Below are positions 1-10,944 of a DNA stretch of 64,000 nt, one piece after another. The stretch covers positions 12,306,198 through 12,370,197 of the forward strand of contig CM044961.1 in NCBI GenBank assembly GCA_024516035.1, read 5' to 3'. Every line of letters begins with the position of its first letter. The first letter of the stretch is position 1. Origin of the DNA: Bactericera cockerelli (lineage: Eukaryota; Arthropoda; Insecta; Hemiptera; Triozidae). Below the pieces are notes generated by a model. The model worked only from the letters and a program-made list of their open reading frames with translations, had not been told where the DNA came from and ran no database searches. The position numbers and the translations under genes are program-made.

Positions 1-297
1 AATTTTCTTCTCTTTTTTATTAAATGTATTCTTTCCCTTCCTCCCTTTTTTTTTACTTCATTCTCTCATTTAAAACCACTCCATATGATTTATTTTTCTC
101 TTTACTCACCTTCTTTCTCCTATGTTTATCCTGTCTCTCTCTTCTTCTTTGTTACGAAGCGTCTTCTCTCACCATTCCTTATCGTTCTCTCTCTCTTCCC
201 CTCTCTCTCTCTCTCTCTCTCTCTCATTACTTTTGATATCTTCTTGCATTAATTCCTTTTTCTTTTTTTTTTTACCTCTCTCTTTCTCTCACTTCTA
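1..297. repeat. Pyrimidine-rich low-complexity DNA
   Basis: The plus strand is strongly C/T biased, with CT runs at about 190-228. The only open frame is a leucine/serine/phenylalanine-rich artefact. No gene is seen. Confidence 0.8.
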
Positions 298-433
298 AGT
301 AGCTTGATCAATAAGGCGCCAGACTTGTAACCTGTAGGTCGGTGGTTCAAGTTCCGGTTTCAGCGTAGATTTAGTAAAATTTGAGTAGTTGTGATATCAC
401 GATAGTGATTAACACAAATATGATAACTTTCTA
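298..433 (+). mobile_element. SINE family A (tRNA-derived), copy 1
   Basis: A tRNA-like head has an A-box region (AGTAGCTTGATC then AAGGCG), an anticodon-like loop ACTTGTAAC and a B box (GGTGGTTCAAGTTCC). It is followed by the family body (GTGATATCACGA, GTGATTAACACAAATATGAT). Further copies are at 3897, 33439, 34058, 39982, 42690, 43944 and 48749, with a diverged one at 1350. The anticodon-like triplet suggests a Thr(TGT)-type ancestor, but this is uncertain. Confidence 0.85.
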
Positions 434-648
434 AGGTCTCTCTCTTTTTCTCTCTCTCTTTCTAAGGTCTCTTTCTAACTCTGGCCTCTCTTCATTATTC
501 TACTTCTTCACCTGGATTTAATATCTCCTTGTGGGTATTCAGTCTCTCTATCTCCTTATAGAAGCTAACTCTTCCTCTCTCTCTTCCCTTAGCTAACTCC
601 CCCTCTCTCTCTCTTCTCTTTCTCTTCTCTCTCTCTTCTCTCTCTTTA

Positions 649-730
<82 letters not shown>

Positions 731-900
731 TAAATTTAATACCATTACGCATGCAACCGCTCCCTTTCTCTCCGTGTGCAAGATATCTCTTTCTCCCTCT
801 CCTTCCCCCTATCTTCTGAAGGAAGCTAATTCTCTCTCCTTATCTCTCTCCTCGCCCTCCCTAACTCCTTAGAAAGCTAACTTCCTTTCTGCCTATGGGC
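434..900. repeat. CT microsatellite block
   Basis: Pyrimidine-rich DNA contains an almost pure (TC)n run at about 654-728. Minus-strand frames read as Arg/Glu repeats and are not genes. Confidence 0.9.
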
Positions 901-1349
901 CGTGAAACAGGATTAGCAATTGAGGAAAGGATTCTGAAAAGCCTTGGGAGGGGAGAGGGGCTAGGAGAGAAATGTCTATAATATGTGGTAAGCACTGTAG
1001 GCAGTGTGAATTGTGATAAAGTTACCGCGTATTATTGCTGTTGCATTTGCGGATTTCAAAGGCATTCTAAGTTGTTTACTGGAAATGAGGGTACATAGAA
1101 TTTGTTTTATTTTGAATTGGTTTGGTTACACTGAAATATTTATTTGTAAGAGAACAAGGGAAAAAACATAAAAATAATAATGTTTTTTTTAAGGAACATT
1201 TTTTAAAAGAGAGGACTATAACACTCGGCCCTTGGTCATAATGTTTTTTTTTTATAGTACAGTTATCATATTTTTTTTTTTTAAACATATTCACAACTGT
1301 TGTAGTTTTATTTATAATTTTTTACAATTTTTTATTTTTTTTTAAATCA
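901..1349. other. No recognised feature
   Basis: AT-rich sequence with several T homopolymers (around 1245 and 1270). I see no gene or clear repeat. Confidence 0.6.
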
Positions 1350-1490
1350 TATTTTTGTGTCAATCAATACGTGAAATCTCAATTCCTCATACTCGCGTTT
1401 CTCAATCTTTGCTGAACTTGGGACTTGAATCCCCCGACCTCCGGTTATTAGTTCTCCGCCTTTACCGATAGAGCTACTGAGGGGTTCTGG
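1350..1490 (-). mobile_element. Diverged SINE family A copy
   Basis: On the minus strand this has the family A order: CTACTGAGG complement, GGACTTGAATCCCCCGACCT as the B-box complement, then a weak body. It is more diverged than the other copies. Confidence 0.6.
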
Positions 1491-1780
1491 GCTCAACCTT
1501 CTTGAGGTTGATATTGGTCAACCTTTCATGGGAGAGTTTTTTCAGCTTCTGGCACTCCTACTTGCACATTCTACTGCTGGATACCGGTTCTTACGCTAGC
1601 CTTGTTACGTTAGGTATGGTTTAGTATTGATGAGGAGCCGCGGGTTTTAGTTAGGGTAGGCAGCCATGGATACTGCCGGGTGGTACATGTATGAGTCCCA
1701 CACTATTCGACATGAGCTCTCCCCTCCACAAAAAAAAGGCTTGTTACATGTTCCAACGATTTTTGTTATTTGTGAGTTCT

Positions 1781-1978
1781 GTCCCGGTAGCTCAGTGGTA
1801 AAGGCGGCACTCTGTGAATCCAGAGATTCCAGAGTTCGTGGGTTCGAAACCCAACCGGGACATGAGAAGTTATCCTCCTTTTTGGGATTTTTACCACATA
1901 ATAATATGTCGTGGACTTACTGCTGGAATAATCGGACTTAGTAGTCTTAATCGGGCAGTATAAATAAGGCGTTATTAT
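1781..1978 (+). mobile_element. tRNA-derived SINE with intact acceptor-like stem
   Basis: GTCCCGG at 1781-1787 pairs perfectly with CCGGGAC at 1855-1861, enclosing GCTCAGTGGTA (A box) and GGGTTCGAAACCC (T arm and B box). The anticodon arm CTCTG/CAGAG closes only six loop bases and the D arm is poor, so it is not a functional tRNA. About 115 bases of body follow, ending in an ATT-rich tail near 1970, as expected for a tRNA-derived SINE. Only one copy of this family is seen in the window. Confidence 0.6.
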
Positions 1979-2761
1979 TATTGTCTTTTGCCCTAAACAA
2001 GCTGGTGCTGCTTCGTTATATCACCAGGAGATTGTATAATCAACCTTACAATACATCTTTTTTTTCGGGCAGTACAGAATTTCAGTATCATCTTCTCACT
2101 AAAACATTACTTCCCGAAGACCATCACACTTATCGTAACTCTCAGTGTTAAAAATACTTTATAGGTAGTAGTTCAATGAACAATTGACCCTGGTATCAAG
2201 AAACGTGATTGCGTGGAAGTCTTTCCATAAATATCCATTTTAAAAGCAATATTACCACACAGAAAAATGGTTCAAGATGATTTGTTGAAGTAATGCAGAT
2301 GGCACTACCTACTTTGAAAGTTAAGTAGTATTCGCGTTCTATCTAGTTACGAAACGTATCGATGGATCTGGTTTTTTTTTATCGGTTGAAAAAAAATAAA
2401 ATAAAGAAGATGGTAGAAAAGCGGAACATGAGTGAGAGAATAAAAGGAGAGGGATATGAGAGAGTTTTTACTTTATTCTAAGCTGCTTTACAAATTCTGA
2501 GAGAAAGAGACGAGGACCACACTTAATCATTGGTAAAGAAAAAGTATGAAATAGGCACTAAGTAGCAAAGTTGCACTTTGAAAATATCACTCCACGGACT
2601 CAGAGGACAGCAACGTCGAGCATGCGAAGAGATGGATCATTTGTACTCGCAAGACTCGTTTTGGGTCCCATAGACTGGGAGTTAAGGTAAGAACCGGACA
2701 CCAACTAACGAATTGAGGTTAAACTAATAACAATAGAAGTTGAAAGAGACTTGATTTTTTT
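1979..2761. other. No recognised feature
   Basis: AT-rich unique-looking sequence with a short purine-rich patch at 2400-2520. No gene is seen. Confidence 0.55.
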
Positions 2762-2905
2762 GGTTTACCGTCTCTTCAACTGTATGGTCCACACGACGGG
2801 GTTTACCCTATTCGCTGAGAACTCTAACAGTACTCAAATTACTCACCGTGGAGGGGCCGAAATAGCCAACACTAGGGTTTGAATCAAGAATGGTCGTCAC
2901 CCATA
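2762..2905 (-). mobile_element. 5S-type SINE, body part only
   Basis: On the minus strand the body shows the GGTGAG-like, CAGCGAATAGGGTAAACC-like and CATACAGTTGAAGAGACGG-like blocks shared with the clearer copies at 25704 and 44437. It is diverged, and the 5S-like head is not recognisable beyond the GGGTGACGACCATT stretch. Confidence 0.55.
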
Positions 2906-3896
2906 ACCTCGGTGGTTACATTGTAAGTCAGAAATGTGCATTTAAGTGTTATCGACTCTGGCTAGTATAATTACTTTTAACGCATACATCGTATACGAAC
3001 AATGGAAATTATAATATTATTTTAATAATGGTCATCTAGCTTTATGGTTTATACATTTTATGAGTTGCTTCACCTCAATAGGGGTGTATACAACTATAAG
3101 TTGAAACACCACTTTAATTTAATAAAATGATAGACCTCATAGCAAATAAAAAAGTAATCCCTTTCGAAAACTTTCTCATCTCTGATACTCTTCCCTCCCA
3201 AAAGAATCACAACTCCAACAGATAAAAAGAGTAACTCCAAGGACAGTTCAAGTTTTCACTACATATGAAAGTTTAAGCAACAAATTTACAAAGTATTGTT
3301 TGCAAAAATTAATTATTCTCTTGTTTTTATTCCATAAACTTTCTTCATCTCAAGGAGTCGTAAAGTTAGCACCACGAATTATTGTGTTACTATTTAGTGT
3401 GAGGACATCAGAGATGTGAACATTATGTCGTCAGAAATTCGACATTGCGAATTCCCAACGTGCAATCAGGCGCGGACTGTGGACAAACGATCTAGGGTCG
3501 AACATTAAGACTTACTACTATTTCATTGCATCTTTATATAATATGTGTGATAATTCAATTGTGTACGAGCTACTTGAGAAAATTCCCCTTTTTCGTTGGG
3601 GGTCTGCAGTTCCGCAGTTCTTAGCACGGCGCCTGATGCAATATTAATTGTTAGATATAGTGTCTCTAACTGTTACAGTGTTTTCAGTGCGATAAACGTC
3701 AAGATTTATTGATAAGATGACGCCTAAATTATCTATTATAAAACAACATACAAACTAGTATCGAATATCTAAGATGAATGGCTATGTCTACCGTTATGTG
3801 ATTAGACATATTATTCTGTGTCTAGGATAACACTTTTTTTTTTTTTACTTTTTTTTGAGGATGTCAAACGCTCAGTTTACGTTCACCTCAAAAAAA
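2906..3896. other. No recognised gene; T-runs and a small hairpin
   Basis: AT-rich DNA. Near the end a T-run ending in TTTTTTTGAGG (about 3852) can pair with CCTCAAAAAAA (about 3886), giving a small hairpin beside the next SINE. Nothing else is recognised. Confidence 0.55.
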
Positions 3897-4036
3897 AGTT
3901 ATCATATTTGTGTTAATCACTTGTGTGATGTCACAACCACTCAACTTGCTTTATAATATTTGCTAAACTTGGGACTTGAACCACCGACCTCCAAGTACAA
4001 GTCCGCCGCCTTATGATCGAGCTACTGAGGTCGGTT
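3897..4036 (-). mobile_element. SINE family A, copy
   Basis: This reads on the minus strand from CCGACCTCAGTAGCTCGATC through the B-box region GGTTCAAGTCCC to the terminal ATATGATAACT motif. It is nearly full length. Confidence 0.85.
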
Positions 4037-4512
4037 CTTCAACTAATAAATATTCTAAATTAAAAATCTCGTCTCCAAGAAATACGTACCTGGCGAGCTT
4101 TACACTCCTTTGCAAAGTTTTGTATTGCTTTTCTTTCTAAATCTTATATCGAAAGAGTTATGAAAGGGGTACATTTTTTTCTCGTGTAAAGTTTTAATTG
4201 GTTCAGGTTGGCGCTTGTCTGGAAATAAGGAAAAGTCTGATTTCATTGCGATCTTGTTGTACGCAAATATGCTTTCCATATTCGAGGTCGGTGATCCAGG
4301 ATTAGCTACTTCATGGCTGAAAGAAATAAAGTTTCCAGACTTTTTTTAAACAGGGTAGAGCACGATAACTTGAAGAGTTTTCTCATTGAACTCTCATTTC
4401 TTTTGGTTATTAATTTTATACATTGCCTCTAATCCAGACGATTTGGCATCGTGTCGAATACTGTCGAAATATGTAATTTTGACACTTATCTTTTTTATAC
4501 CGCGCATGGTAA

Positions 4513-4675
4513 TAGTCTGGCTGGGGGACTATAAACAGGGAGTAGACCAGCATTGGCTTGGTTCTGGGGGCCCTTGTCAATTATTAGCGTCCTTGTAAAG
4601 AAGGTGGTAGAAGTGCTGATTCATTCCTCCACTGTCTGGCTACCATCGTTCACGATGACGCCACCCTAGGAGGGA
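4513..4675 (+). mobile_element. Minisatellite-bearing dispersed repeat, 1-unit copy
   Basis: One 38-bp unit (AGTCTGGCTGGGGGACTATA, then AACAGGGAGTAGACCAG) is followed by a 3' region shared with the 43001 locus (TTGGTTCT, CCTTGTCAATTATTAGC, CTGTCTGGCTACCATCG). The shared region ends CATCG-TTCA-CGATG, a perfect 5-bp hairpin, then ACGCCACCCTAG. Homology to the 43 kb copy stops just after CCCTAGGA. A hairpin about 10 bases before a terminal CTAG resembles Helitron 3' ends. It lies about 75 bases upstream of the exon at 4750. Confidence 0.6.
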
Positions 4676-4749
4676 GGGGATGGTAATAGTACATGCAGAC
4701 GTGTCTACATTTCAGTTCTAATCGCCTCTTATTCTCTGCATGATTACAG

Positions 4750-7360
4750 GCGTGATGGCAGAGATGGTTTCAACCGGTTCAACGACCGCCGCCAGAACAA
4801 TGGCGGACCGCCCGCGCACCAGTCCATGCTCATTCCTCTCGCCGGTGCCAACAACTTCCCGGACAACCCTCCGCCACAGCAGTTCCACGAGACCAACTGG
4901 GGGGAGCCCAACTTGGACTGGAACAATAGGGGCCCTCCCCCCATGGACAACAGAGGTCCTCCTCCCCCGCTCATGAACGATAGGTACATGGACAACAGAG
5001 GCATGCACGACAGAGGCCCGTCAATGAATGACAGAGGCCGCCAATAATGACAGAGGACCGCCAATGAATGACAGAGGACCGCCAATAAACGACAGAGGTG
5101 GGTTCCCGCCGTATGGTTACGATGACAGAGGTCCGAACCGCGGGGGTCCCCCGGACAGGCACCTGGACAGTAGAGGTCCTCCGCCACAGGACAGACCGCA
5201 TGACATGAGAGGTCCCGGTACGACAGACATGAAGAATACCGCGGCCCTCCAGATGAACGACATCCAGGCGGTTTCAGGGATAACAGGTATCCGGACCGCA
5301 GGAACGATGGAAAACGCAGAGACAACAAGGAGAACAAATACTACGAGGAGAAGGAACGCAGCAAGCATCGCGACTCCCGCGACAGATCCAGAGACAAGGA
5401 GAAGAGCAGAGAGAAAGACAGAAGCGTGGATAGAAGCAAAGACAAGAAACGCAGCTTGAGCCTCTCGAGTGATAAAAAGAAAGAACACCAGAGAAAGAAA
5501 AAGAGGAGCAAAAGAAATCCAAAGATAAAGAAGAGAAGAAAGAGAAGAAGAAAAAGAAGGATGTTGATAAAAAGAAAAAGAAAGAGTCTGACAAAAAGAA
5601 AAAGAAAAAAGAAAAAGATTCTAAAGTAGAAACTGAAGAGAAAGCTGAAAGAAAGAGGAAGAAGTAGATGAAAAGAAAAAAGATTCTGAAAATGAGACTG
5701 TGCCAGTAGAAGGAGCAGCCAATATAGAGAAAACGGTTGAACCTTTGGAAGAGAATAAAACAACAGCTGTAAAATCTGATCAACCTGAAACTCTAGCTGA
5801 AGGACTTTATGAAAATATAAATAGCGTAGAGAATGAAGCGGAACGCGACGAGAGTCTAGAGAAGTTACCAAAGAGAATGTAATGCTCGCTGATCTACCAG
5901 AACTGTCTAAATGGGAACGTGATGAAGACAGTACTGCGACTAGCGACCTTGTCAATAGTGGAACGCAATCTGAAAATAACAGCGATAGCAAAGTTGTCAC
6001 CTCGGACATTCTTAAGAGAGCAGAAAACGCCATCTTCCATAAAGCCACATCTGCTAAAAGTGCTCCAAGACAGGACAAGAAAAAAAGTTGATAAAGAAGT
6101 CAAAACTGAGGAGAGCGTTGATAGCAAAGATAATGAAAAATCTGTTCCTCAAATCAAAGTTGAGAAGCCTTCAGCTTTGTCTTTGAAAATTCAAGAGGAA
6201 AAAGAGAAAATCCGAGAAGAAAAGAGGATCAAAGAAGAAAAGATTAAAGAAGACAAGATTAAACAGGAAAAGACTAGGAAGAGAAGATCAAGGAAGATAG
6301 AATAAAGGAAGAACAAGAAAAAGAAAAAGAGCGAGAAAGACAACGTGAGAAAGAGAGACAAAGAGAGAAGGAGAAAGAGCGCGAACGATATGAACGCGAA
6401 AAAGAGAAAGAAAGAGAAAAGGAACGAAAGAGAGAGAAAGAGCTGGAGCGAAAACGAGAAAAAGAACTGGAGATGTCAAAGGAAATCATATCCAAGGAGT
6501 TGGAGAGAAACTCCAAAGAGCTAGAGAAGAATGCACAGAGGCTGCAGAGGCTGGATAGAGACCTCATCAAGACCTCCAAGTATCCTCCAAGGTCATCCCG
6601 CCCCTGGACTCGATCATTATTGAGCCGAAGGTTTCCATCCGTGACCGCTTGGGCGCCAAGGTGCCTGACGGCCCTGACCGTACCGTGGTGATGAGTCTGG
6701 TGGAGGTGGCGCCACGTGAGGACCGCAGGAAGCACAGGGACTACCCGCGCCCCCGCGGCCCGCTCGCCCAGTCCTGTGAAGGAGCGGCGCGTCATCATCA
6801 GCAAGGCGGCGCCCAGCCAGGAGCCCAGCCGCCGCCCGCCGCCCGAGCCGGAGAGGAGACGCAAGGTGGCGGAGGACAAGCCGGCGCCGCCCCGCCGCGA
6901 CACGAAGCGGCGCTCCTCGGAGCCGGAGGATGAGCCGGAGCGGAAAGTGGCCAAGTTGGCGAAGGTGGCGAAACCTGGCGGCGAGAAGAAGAAGCTCGCG
7001 CTGGACGAAGCCAACTTCGAGCCGGACTATGACCTTGAGTCAGAGGTGGAGGAGGGGGGGAAGAAGTCGGACGAGGGGGACAAGAAGGCGAGCAAGTCTT
7101 CAAGTGAGTCTGAGGAAGACTCGAGCAGCGAGGACTCGAGCAGTAGTGACTCGAGCCTGGAGAGGAAGAAGCGGAAGAAGAACAAGAAGAGGAAGAAGAA
7201 GAAGAAGCACAAGAAGAAGAGAGAGACAGAGAGCGAGAGTGAGAGCGAGGAGCTGAGCTCATCGGACGACTCGGACGAACCCAAGAAGAAAAAGAAGAAG
7301 AAGAAACTGAAAGCCAAGAAGGCGAAGAAGTCCAAGAAGAAGAAGTCCAAGCACAAGTGA
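4750..7360 (+). pseudogene. Last exon of R/G/P-, K- and S/E-rich nuclear-type protein, with multiple frameshifts
   Basis: A good splice acceptor (pyrimidine-rich, ending TTACAG at 4744-4749) opens the exon. Frames then run in order: R/N/P-rich repeats of the MNDRGPP type (4751-5215), an R/D/K/E-rich RS-like block (5216-5660), an acidic segment, a less biased part with PELSKWERDE and SDILKRAENAIFHK (about 5895-6050), a charged E/K/R coiled coil (6100-6590), PKVSIRDRLGAKV (about 6630-6660), RSPSPVKERRV (about 6757-6790), NFEPDYDLESEVEE (about 7015), then a serine/acidic and lysine-rich tail to TGA at 7358-7360. The frame changes about ten times. Most changes look like single-base losses, for example two within 5030-5047, then near 5214, 5480, 5655, 5880, 6470 and 6590. 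The composition suggests a large SR-related nuclear protein. An RBBP6/SNAMA-type protein is a weak guess only. Upstream exons are outside the window or unseen. Confidence 0.7.
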
Positions 7361-8226
7361 AGCAGGAGGGAGTCTAGTTTGTTCAAGTTAATGAACTAGC
7401 CCCAAACCTGAGAAAATTGTTTTTGACATGTGTCTGACACGAGATGGATAAGTGAGCCCTCAACCACTTCCATAGTAATTGTAAGTCACACTTGTGTTAT
7501 TAAACTAACTATTGATAAGTCATTACTTGTAGTTATGTGCGTGATTAGTTTTATTAACTCTCAGTATGCATATATCATTTAAAAAATTGTAAAAAAAAAC
7601 TAGTAATTCTACTATTATGATGTGATACATTACCTGGAAAAACAAATATATTTTTCCCATTGAAAATTCCTCTTTTTTCAGCTGTCGACTGTTTAAAGAG
7701 ATTAATTCATTTTGAAAAACTGTACTTGTTAATAATTCGAATAAAAAGAGAAGATATTTTACAATAATTGTAATATTTAAATCCATTAAAATAAAAGGTT
7801 CTTCGATTTTTAAATTAAATAATATTTTTGGATTGGATAGATTTTAATAAGATGAGGTGAAAGAAAATCTTTGATCTTCTTGTACATATTTTTTCCATGC
7901 CTCGAAACAATCCCTTGCTTGCTTTATCAGTTGTCTACATTCTACATACACATAAAAAAATCAATTATTTGAATTTCAATTATATTCATAAAACTCCCAT
8001 AAAGGTTGTTCATTTCTACGTTAGTGCTGAGGAGTCAGCAACATCCTAGAAATAAATACCTTATACCTACACTCTCCATACATAGGCGACGTAGGAGTGT
8101 CCCAAGAGTGTAAATAATGAAATATTCAAGTCTTATGTATTCAATTCATAAAAGAAATCCATTTAATTGATGTTGTCCTAGGTTTATTTTTGTAATATAA
8201 ATACAATTAGTCATTGATTCGTTATA
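7361..8226. other. Probable 3' UTR, then AT-rich intergenic DNA
   Basis: No open frame of interest. The first part presumably belongs to the 3' UTR of the gene ending at 7360. Confidence 0.5.
7740..7745 (+). promoter_or_regulatory. Candidate poly(A) signal AATAAA
   Basis: AATAAA lies 380 bases after the stop codon at 7358-7360. A second AATAAA is at 7790-7795. Either could end the transcript of the upstream gene. In AT-rich DNA such hexamers also occur by chance. Confidence 0.35.
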
Positions 8227-8228
8227 TA

Positions 8229-9008
8229 GGGTAGGTGGGGGGAAGAGTACGCAGGCGTAGTTTTCATAGAAGGAAGCAACGTATTTCAACAGGAATCAGC
8301 GCGATTGAACAGATTATGATTAAGAGCTCACCAAATTATTTAGATTTGGCCTAGGAAGAAAGCAGGCTGCAATAATGAGGTAAGAAATTTTTTTGGTGTC
8401 GCGATCTAATTTATTTGAAATTTAATTTATTTTTAGTTTTTTTTAGTTTTGTGAATTTTCTTAAAGTAATTATTTTTTCTGGTGCAGCAAATTCTAAATT
8501 TTCATAATTAATTGTCGCTTTTTCATTTGATAGTGAAGTTACTTTTTAAAATAAATTTAATCTATTCGAAGCAAAATGGGGTTAGAGTACGCAAAAGGTT
8601 ACAGTACGCAAAATGGGGTTAGAATAGATATTTACTAGGTTCTTTGGATGCCTAGTTAGTTGGTGGGTCCTAAACATTCCCTGAGTCCTTCCTGAACGTG
8701 GCTGTTATCAAATTACTCACATTAACCTCACTTACACAAATTTTGGCCAGAAAACCAATTTTGTATGATTTTCCTATACAAAATTGCGCGTACTCTTGCC
8801 CCACGCGGTGGGGTAAGAATACGCAAAAAATGACTTTGCTAAATTAATTTTGCAATTTTTACACCACAAGGTTGAATCCTACAGTAAAAAGTAAAAGGTG
8901 AATAACGAACCAGTGCATCAGGGTGCGACATTTCAGGACAATAGATCAAACCGAAAAAATTGGAAAAATCGAAATGTGTTTTTTGCGTACTCTTCCCCCC
9001 ACCTACCC
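8229..9008. mobile_element. 780-bp MITE with perfect 25-bp terminal inverted repeats and TA target duplication
   Basis: The left end GGGTAGGTGGGGGGAAGAGT (then ACGCA) at 8229-8253 is the exact reverse complement of 8984-9008. TA flanks both ends (8227-8228 and 9009-9010). Internally the end motif recurs in both orientations (GGGGTTAGAGTACGCAAAA near 8579, GTACTCTTGCCCCA near 8789, GGGGTAAGAATACGCAAAA near 8810), so the element has repeated subterminal motifs. There is no transposase frame. TA duplication suggests mobilisation by a Tc1/mariner-type transposase. Confidence 0.85.
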
Positions 9009-9010
9009 TA

Positions 9011-9702
9011 TGTATGCTAGAGGGTCTCAAATGCCCATAACATGTTTATGGTTCTCTATCTAATTGTTAAGAGTTATAGTGAGGGCGGGAAGAAGGAAAC
9101 AGCTATTTTTAGAAATGCTAAAAAAGCTATTTTTTAAAAATTAATCACTTATTCACCCGTTCATCAATCAAGTTGCTCTTAATTGCTGCTTCATATAAAT
9201 ACATTTATTACCTAATGTAGGTACAAAAATGGTTAAGATAATTTTGAGAACAAATATTATTTTTTTACAATATATTTATTCTAAGGCTGAAAAAGTACAC
9301 ACTTTTTTTACGTCTAAGTCATTCGAGACTGTGATTTTACCCACAGAAACCTCACCCAGTCTGGGTTGGATCGAGAATAACCATTAATACTTGTGTACGA
9401 CATGAAATACTCCCTCATAACTACCCCATTAAAATTTGATTCACCTCTTCATTGCTATATGTATGATGTAGTGTAGAATATTATATCTCATTTGACTTTC
9501 TATTAATTTTAATTAATGTTAATTTATTGATATCCAAATACAATAAAGAAAATTACCTTTCCTACTTTGCTTCTTTTTATTTTCGGTTTAGAACATCATT
9601 ACAGACACTGTGGCACTCTGAATGACATCAAATAGGTAATAATAAGTTTCCGAGGGTTAGGTGGTACAAAATATTTCTTTCTTCTATGTTGGAAAATTTT
9701 AT
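9011..9702. other. AT-rich DNA with a short SINE-body fragment
   Basis: The only recognisable piece is at about 9343-9385 (ACCTCACCCAGTCTGGGTTGG), a minus-strand remnant of the shared SINE body. No gene is seen. Confidence 0.45.
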
Positions 9703-9963
9703 CTGCCAGCCTCCGTGGCGTGAGGGTTGTGACTACTGCCCGTAGTCCAGAGATCCCGAGTTCGATCTCCGGTTGGGGCAGACCTATCGAAGAAAATTCC
9801 GCTCCCTTCAAACACGTGAGGCTGGCATTTCTGGCCCTACCCAGGCTGGGTGAGGTTAATGTGGGTAGCTGGTACGATTCCCAGCGAATGGAGGGTAAAA
9901 CCCCCGCCCTGATACCTATCTCAATCAGAACGTTAAAACCAAATAGAATAAACTGGGCACAAA
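9703..9963 (+). mobile_element. SINE family E: tRNA-like head plus shared body
   Basis: The head at 9703-9781 begins CTGCC and ends GGCAG. It contains TGGCGTGAGGG (A-box region) and GAGTTCGATCTCC (B box). The body follows: CCCAGGCTGGGTGAGGTTAA, GTGGGTAGCTGGTACG, CCCAGCGAATGGAGGGTAAA and ACGTTAAAACCAAATAGA. The same body is attached to a 5S rRNA-like head in other copies in this window. Confidence 0.8.
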
Positions 9964-10156
9964 AGATCTAATTAGGTCGCAGTGTTAATTGTAAGGGTTT
10001 CACCGAAAACCCTGCAATATTGCAATATCTCATAATATGACCAGGTCAGATAATAATAATAATTATTTGAAAATAAAGGAAATAAAATGATAATATAATA
10101 TCAACAAGTATCTGGCGTGGTCACAACATTCCATGGATTAGTAAGCTTGAACCCTT

Positions 10157-10512
10157 CTCTCTCTCCCTCCCTCCGCTATTCCTATCAATCTTTGTCTCCT
10201 CCTCTATACCACCTCTGCCTCTTTTTATCTCTCTGTCTCTTCTGTAGCTTTCTCTTCTCCCAACACCTATCTACCACACTGTATTATACATTATTATATG
10301 TATGTGTATCTCTTACTAATCGCCATCCACCTTTTTTCTATATTCTCTCTCTCTCTCTCTTACCCTTCCTCCTTCTCTCTATCTCTCTCTCTCCACCACC
10401 CTTCCTCCCTCTCTATCTCTCTTTGTCTCTCTCCCTCCCTCTCTCTCTCTATGTCTCCCTCTATCTCTCTCTCTCAGTCTCCCACCCTCTCTATCTCTCT
10501 CCCTCTGTCTCT
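10157..10512. repeat. CT-rich tract inside duplicated segment
   Basis: Imperfect CT/CCCT microsatellite. The corresponding tract in copy 2 (about 61955-62350) has the same flanks but a different internal arrangement. The Leu/Ser/Pro-rich frames here are not genes. Confidence 0.85.
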
Positions 10513-10781
10513 CACTACGGAGGGATTATGAACACCATAAACAAGGATTTCACCCGGCAAGCTCCAAACAGCCCAGCTGGAAGTTAATCTGCTAGAAGTT
10601 ATGTAAGTTTCAATTTGATTTTTTAGCTCAATAGCCTTTGTCTACACGATGGTTTTGTTCTTCACGGAACGGTCCTCACTTCATGGGCTGGTCAGACGTC
10701 CTAGCTTCTCATATACTACCCCAGTCTGAGTGAGCTATATGTACATATTACTATTTGAATATTTAAAACTTATGATGATGT

Positions 10782-10915
10782 GCCACCGAGGCAATTTCAG
10801 TCCTACCCAGGCTAGGTAAGGTTAATGTGGGTAGCTGGTACGATTCCCAGCGAATGGAGGGTAAAATTGCCGTCCTCTCTACCTCAAGTTAGGACGTTAA
10901 AACCAAATAGACTCA
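10782..10915 (+). mobile_element. SINE E body without a clear head
   Basis: CCTACCCAGGCTAGGTAAGG, GTGGGTAGCTGGTACG, the CCAGCGAATGGAGGG block and ACGTTAAAACCAAATAGA are present. The preceding sequence (GTGCCACCGAGGCAATTTCA) is not an obvious tRNA head. The same copy exists at 62632-62755 in the duplicate. Confidence 0.75.
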
Positions 10916-10944
10916 ATGGACATGAAAGGAGCCTAGACATTTGA

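Noticed and set aside
495..781. Arg/Glu repeat frames at GA/CT tracts here and at 21285, 26987, 38652, 40791 and 57463
   Set aside because: Microsatellite translation.
1781..1861. Functional tRNA gene
   Set aside because: The acceptor stem is perfect, but the D arm and anticodon loop are poor and a SINE-like body with a tail follows.
4718..7386. Long minus-strand frames opposite the R/K-rich exon
   Set aside because: They are shadows of the biased plus-strand codons (Ser/Leu/Phe-rich complement). No independent signals.
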